Shown piece by piece: positions 60,291 to 64,000 of a stretch of DNA of 64,000 nucleotides (the stretch's first letter is position 1; each line of letters starts with the position of its first letter). The translations under genes were made by a program, and so were the position numbers. Source of the stretch: Strongylocentrotus purpuratus (Eukaryota; Echinodermata; Echinoidea; Camarodonta; Strongylocentrotidae); NCBI RefSeq assembly GCF_000002235.5, contig NW_022145597.1, positions 28,722,423-28,786,422 of the forward strand, read 5' to 3'. The notes below the pieces were generated by a model. It had not been told where the DNA came from. It was given only the letters and a program-made list of their open reading frames with translations, and searched no databases.

Positions 60291-62198
60291 CATTTTAATC
60301 ATGCATTATCAACTACATATAAAGCAGCAACCAAAAATAGATTAGTGGTCCTCCTGTCCAGCATCCCCCCTCCCGCTTTAATATTCACCGGTCGGCTGAG
60401 TCGGCGCAAAAATGTTCCCAAAACACTGGACCCCCCTTGGGTCTCCAAGGCAGGAAAAGCCTGCGAAAAGCCCGCGAAAGGGGGGTTCGGAAATGTTGGC
60501 AGTCCTCAGATAGGGGGTGCTTTCAAAAAGAGGGAACAAGCATATGCGTACCCTAAATAACACTGAGTGGGGGGGGGGGGGCGGGGTTTCTGCCCTTGCG
60601 CGATCGCCTCCGGCTCCAGCAGACATGGCGCGGCAGCGTGCACACGTACCGTTACTAACGGCGCAGTAGGCCTATAACCACTGCTGACGGCGGCACTGCA
60701 ACTGCGAGCTGAATCGGTAATAATAGGCCTACTCATAGAACGGGTAATTTTGCACGCTAATCTAAGTTCTATTTCATTGGTTTCAGGTTTGAAAATTGAA
60801 ACTCAATATTGTGTTAAAGTTATTACAGAAAAGTTAATCTTTATTTTATAATTTTTTTATAATTTTATAATCCACGGGGGCGATTTTTAAATTTTGCAAT
60901 CGCCCCCGTGAGCAACCTGACGGGGGCGATTATGTAGCTCACGGGGGCGAATCGCCCACCGCCCCCGTGTATTTTGAGCGCTGCCGGTACGACCATCTTG
61001 CAAGAAGAACAACTCGTAAGATGGCCGTAAGTCTGAAGTAAGAAGAACTCCAGGCATTCTTACGAAAAATTAAAAGGCGTTCGTACGAACTCCTTAAGAA
61101 GGACGTAAGAAAGACGTAAGAAAATATGCCCCATCTACGAATCTCTACGAACTCTGGAATTCGTACGAACAGTGAGATTCTTAGGAACGCATCTTTGCTA
61201 TACAGGGTTTTTTTCATCAACAAACGTAATGTTGATACTCATATTGATCTTGTTGGGTTGTGGGATTTTAATGTACGATACGTTATCGACGTTAATTACC
61301 GGCTAATGACCAGGTAGTCAAATAAATTGAGAGCTCATCGTATATTGTATAAACATGATTAAATCCTCCAACTTCTATACCGTTTCCTAGACGTGTCCGC
61401 TTTTTCAACTGCAGCCGTCATATCATTGACGTAATAAAAAACATCGTCGGCTCTCAATTTTACCTTTTAAGAGAGATGCTTTTTGTAGGATATTGCAATG
61501 GAAACTGAAGTTCACTTTTGTTATTTTTGAAGGTGTTCGACCTCGATGACGAGAAAAAGGCAAAGAGAGTGACAATTGAACTCGACATCGTAAATGATCC
61601 CGTGTCTATAAGGGTAAACGAACAAAAAAATATATCACCATGAACATATTTCAATGTATTTAGTTCCGATATACATGTATCTATCTATCTATCTATATGA
61701 ATATATATGCAATATAACAAATGTATTTCTCCGAAGTGTTATCCTAATACTGTCGAACACTGCCAATACATGGTTGAATCAATATATTTGTCAGTTAATG
61801 ATTTGTAACCATTTTTCTTCTTTACTTCTCGTTCTATGAGTAGAGGGGTATATTGAAAAGTAACTGTTTTACTATTAAGAGTGACTTTTTTAACATTTTC
61901 TTTCGATAACTTTGTCTCATTGAAACAATTGATAACATCACATCGTGTCATAGAATTATATAATATTCGAATATTGAACGATTTTAAATTTTGGATATTA
62001 AGGGAACAATATTTTTCGATCGTGTTTGTTTGTTAAAAATCCAGCGAAAAATTATGACATTGTTGCTCCTTATTTTGTACAGGATTACTCAGAAGGTACG
62101 GATCCGACTAAGGTCCGACTGGAAAAAATCAGTCGTGGACCTCTGACAGCTAACTGGAAGGTAAAAGTCTCTCGATTTCTCTCTCTCTCTCTCTCGCA

Positions 62199-62233
<35 letters not shown>

Positions 62234-62571
62234 TCTTCTTCTTCTTTTTCTTCTTCTCCTCTTTTCTCCTATTTCTTCTTCTGTTTATTCCACTCTAGTC
62301 CTTTTTTTCTATATCTTCTCTACTTTTTTTCAATATTTTCCTCTACTTCTTTTCATTATCTTTCTCTTTTACCTTGCGTATTAACCAAAATCTTCACTAT
62401 ATTTTATCATCATTATTATCATCATTCCTTCTTCCTCCTTTTCTTTTTTTTTGTAATTCATTTTCCATAGCTCCATCTTCGTGTTTTCCCTCGTGTTTCT
62501 CTCATGTTTGTCCCATCACCTTCACCAACGGTATTTATTTGCTTACTATCTCTTAGTACTTTCACTTTCTC

Positions 62572-62602
<31 letters not shown>

Positions 62603-63801
62603 CTTTCACTCCTTTATCTCTCTCCCTCTGTCTCTCTTTCTTTTACATTCTCTTTCGTTCTCTCTCTTTCTCTTTCTATCTCTCATAAGTATTCCTTTAC
62701 ATGACGTACTCAATATCGTATATTCTTTCATTGTTCTTCTTCTTCAGGACACCGAAACAAGGTTTATGACGGTGTACATGTTCGAGGAAATAAAAATCAA
62801 ATTTTTTGGGCAGCAACAACGGGCTCAGAAGGTTATCAGCAAGGTAAGATAGCCAAATTCAATTAATGACACGTGCAAAGATTAAAGCGGCAATAATTGT
62901 CATCCAATGCTTATTCTCATGGAACCCATCGGCGTGTCTAAAAATTGATAAACGGAGGGGGGGGGGGGGGGCGAAGTGTCCTTTGGTTAGAGGTGTCGAG
63001 ACTTTGTATCAAATTGATTGTGCTTCGAGTGAGTGGGTACCTGGTGGAAAGTAATTCCTTACAGCGCCTTAGGGCAGCCTGGTTAAATCAAAGATATAAA
63101 TCCAGGCTAACGCATGTAACGATGGTAATTTGAAGGAGCCATGAGCATCCCCTTGGATGGATAGAGGCACGATAGGCTACCGTAGAGATTATGGATTTCA
63201 CATTATAAAACGGCTTCTCATTAGAAAGAAAATGGGGCACTTATTAGAAAAGAAAATGGCACTCATTAGAAGGAAAATGGAGCATTTGTCAAAGTAAAGG
63301 GAGCATTTACGATAATTCAATAGGTTTACTAATCAGAATGGATGAGGGGCACTTTGGAGGTACTTAAAAAAGAGGGGGCGCTTTGGCCCAATGCCCCTCG
63401 AAGCATCGCCTCTGATGTTCCTTTCTTCGAATAGCACCAATGTCGCATGAAAGTTAACAGAATACGGATTTTCTCTGCTAATCTTGATAAATCGTAGTGC
63501 ATATTATCTCACATTTTCAGGCTAGTACTCGAACTTATATCAACTTCTACCGGACCCTCATCTGTAGTCTGGACGAGTGGTATGGGATGACTATGATGGA
63601 TATCAGAGAGCTTGAAGAAAAAACCAAAAAGGATCTAGATGAGGTTTGTATTCTGTAACTCTTGGTGTGCCAAGGTGTTTTGCTTATTTCGAAATCTTAC
63701 CCAAACACAAATATTTTTTTATTTTTCAAACTCCTATTACAGGTACTATGTCCCATTTGCAGGCCAAACAAATGAAAAGGTTAAATTGCAACGGCATTTG
63801 A
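50340..63801 (+). CDS. PITPN-like: Class I phosphatidylinositol transfer protein, divergent; one internal segment unplaced
   Basis: Exons: 50340-50371, 53401-53434, 53922-54070, 57886-57985 (end uncertain), 61533-61613, 62083-62160, 62748-62843, 63521-63643, 63763-63801. Together about 243 aa; human PITPNA is about 270. Seen: EYRIVLPHVSLDE, ETGGQEGVKIV, NEPRTFDTGEKG, SKVPTFIR, SRGPLTANWK and ELEEKTKKDLDE align without gaps to PITP alpha/beta. Family knowledge: PITPs move PI and PC singly between membranes. Altered versus human: Thr59 is Tyr64 here, Cys95 is Ile, Lys195 is Met, and the Trp203-Trp204 membrane-docking pair is Phe-Phe; Lys61 and Asn90 are kept. The segment matching human residues ~98-124 was not placed. 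After exon 4 the same frame meets a TAA at 58013-58015, then reopens as DERVISIHIFF (from about 58042). So an exon was missed, exon 4 is longer or uses a tiny intron, or the gene is damaged. The last exon (AKQMKRLNCNGI, stop 63799-63801) is the least certain end. ATG context CCAAGATGG is good. Confidence 0.85.
51702..51900 (+). repeat. Dispersed 185-bp repeat, copy 3
   Basis: Begins GTGTAGTCCCATATACATCT and ends near GACCAGAACTTAACTTCATC, collinear with 20296-20485. It lies in PITP intron 1. Confidence 0.8.
52113..52790. mobile_element. DNA element with exact 15-bp ends and many CGGAT motifs
   Basis: The ends are GGCCCGGTCCCACTG and its exact inverse CAGTGGGACCGGGCC. Inside, CGGA or TCCG (mostly CGGATG/CATCCG) occurs more than twenty times in both orientations over 678 bp. 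No reading frame looks like a transposase. PITP intron 1. Confidence 0.8.
52946..52997. repeat. CA microsatellite
   Basis: ACTCACACACACA followed by CACA interrupted by GCT and TA, about 50 bp, in PITP intron 1. Confidence 0.9.
54515..57315. mobile_element. Possible composite element in PITP intron 3
   Basis: GGGGCGTTTCATAAAGC then TTCGTAAAGTTACG near 54518-54555 is matched, inverted, by TAACTTTACGAACGGCTTTA and TGAAACACC near 57287-57316. A second inverted pair lies nearby (57180-57265). Between them sit G/C-run repeats (54662-54975, 56880-57098, both with GATCC-type ends) and a satellite array (55409-55745). The outer pair may bound one nested element or be two separate short ones. Confidence 0.45.
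55409..55745. repeat. Second array of the ~110-bp satellite, three copies
   Basis: Three units share the phrases TTTAATGAAACGT, AAAGCTTC(C/G), AATCG(T/G) and GAATTCAGAC with the array at 46556-47570. The left flank (AAACCCCTGAGCTTCCGGGG) resembles sequence at 47985-48010 and 59350-59370, so the array may sit inside a larger mobile repeat. Confidence 0.85.
58120..58160. repeat. TA microsatellite
   Basis: About 40 bp of alternating TA just after the reopened frame of PITP exon 4. Confidence 0.9.
58330..58600 (+). repeat. Poly-G dispersed repeat with CAGGCGCGTACGCAGG end
   Basis: Relative of 33295-33600 in the opposite orientation: same end, the GTGTGTATGTTTTGGA-type phrase, an A run, GGTGACCTTA, then a C run. 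Confidence 0.7.
59059..59347. repeat. 146-bp tandem duplication
   Basis: The block from CCTCCAAAACCGGT through TATTTGTGCTTCTCTGACCG occurs at about 59067-59199 and again at 59217-59344. It is nearly identical apart from C-run lengths. A diverged relative of its 3' half is at 55310-55380. Confidence 0.85.
59473..60009. mobile_element. Foldback element with ~221-bp arms
   Basis: Arms 59473-59693 and 59789-60009 are inverted relatives (TATATACGCATA.AACA.CTGATC, GCGACAAATAAT.ATTGTGAT, TCTTCTTTGTAAAAAC, TCTCAGCCATGC) with scattered differences and small indels. Spacer about 95 bp. PITP intron 4. Confidence 0.85.
62168..62700. repeat. CT-rich pyrimidine tracts in PITP intron 6
   Basis: Nearly the whole intron between exons 62083-62160 and 62748-62843 is pyrimidine-rich: CT arrays at 62176-62231 and 62566-62690, with CTT repeats between. 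It should provide a long polypyrimidine tract for the acceptor at 62746. Confidence 0.85.
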
Positions 63802-64000
63802 AAGACAATACTGATTTAGAACTTCCCTCAAGCCGAAAGGGCTTGAAAAGGGCTTTTGATGGGAAAATAACAAACATTAGTTGTCGAATCGACTTAAATG
63901 ATTGCAATCACCTAAGCAATAGTCTGATTTTCAGACCCTTTTACCGAAAGGTCGTACGTTTTGTGCTGCACAAGGATTCAATCAGTTAATTTTGGCCATT
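63802..64000. other. Sequence after the putative PITP stop
   Basis: Open but unrecognised sequence. No AATAAA was seen before the window ends, so the 3' untranslated region of the PITP gene, if the last exon is right, continues past the right edge. Confidence 0.4.

Larger units (their letters stand above)
58670..60982. mobile_element. Possible element with GCTCAAA and CACGGGGGC ends
   Basis: The left end GGGCTCAAATTAA...CACGGGGGCTC and the right end GCCCCCGTGTATTTTGAGCGC are inverted relatives. Each end also holds its own hairpin of CACGGGGGC...GCCCC(C/T)GTG (58692-58740; 60873-60925). The interior includes a 146-bp tandem duplication and a 221-bp-arm foldback, so it may be nested or two half-elements. 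Confidence 0.45.

Noticed and set aside
1-64000. Retroviral, LTR or other capsid-bearing element
   Set aside because: No protease, polymerase, integrase, capsid or envelope motif and no long direct terminal repeats were seen.

Overview
The window is animal nuclear DNA: AT-rich, low in coding content, with long introns, many microsatellites and many short inverted-repeat transposons. A marine invertebrate deuterostome, most likely an echinoderm such as a sea urchin, fits best. The reasons are a cholesterol-24-hydroxylase-type P450 and a phosphatidylinositol transfer protein whose exon junctions appear to match the human genes as I remember them, an animal D-cysteine desulfhydrase (a family vertebrates lack), and tRNA-derived SINEs with a CTTTGGCAAGACATTAAT-type tail. 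The species is an inference, not a reading.

Four multi-exon genes can be assembled by following open frames, GT/AG sites and intron phase. (1) 872-12302, minus: a CYP46A1-like cytochrome P450. Eleven exons run from the start codon to the PERF motif; the haem-binding exons lie beyond the left edge. (2) 16717-24762, minus: a complete nine-exon PLP enzyme (384 aa) of the D-cysteine desulfhydrase/ACC deaminase family, carrying the Ser and Thr that mark desulfhydrases. (3) 36604-44151, minus: a complete two-coding-exon, 314-aa sulfotransferase-like P-loop protein with a 6.6-kb intron. (4) 50340-63801, plus: a divergent class I phosphatidylinositol transfer protein. Nine coding exons are placed, and one segment of about 25 residues could not be placed. 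Genes 1-3 are transcribed leftward; genes 3 and 4 are divergent across about 6 kb of repeats. The four proteins share no pathway that the sequence shows. Two of them (P450, PITP) act in lipid metabolism or transport, which may be coincidence.

Most of the rest is repeat. Introns and spacers hold at least a dozen foldback or terminal-inverted-repeat elements (TA-flanked, TTAA-flanked and others), a nearly perfect 1431-bp tandem duplication in P450 intron 1, a perfect 91-bp inverted repeat at 29916-30131, a six-fold array of a hairpin-forming transposon end at 40514-40880, two separate arrays of the same ~110-bp satellite unit (46.56-47.57 kb and 55.41-55.75 kb), poly-G/poly-C-bearing dispersed repeats, a ~500-bp GAA tract and many GA, CT and CA tracts.

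I saw no retroviral or other virus-like element, no CRISPR, no rRNA gene and no convincing functional tRNA gene. I found no gene cluster that looks like a new biological system. The best leads are the altered lipid-site residues of the PITP, the relic duplicate exon of the P450, and several apparently undescribed non-autonomous DNA element families.
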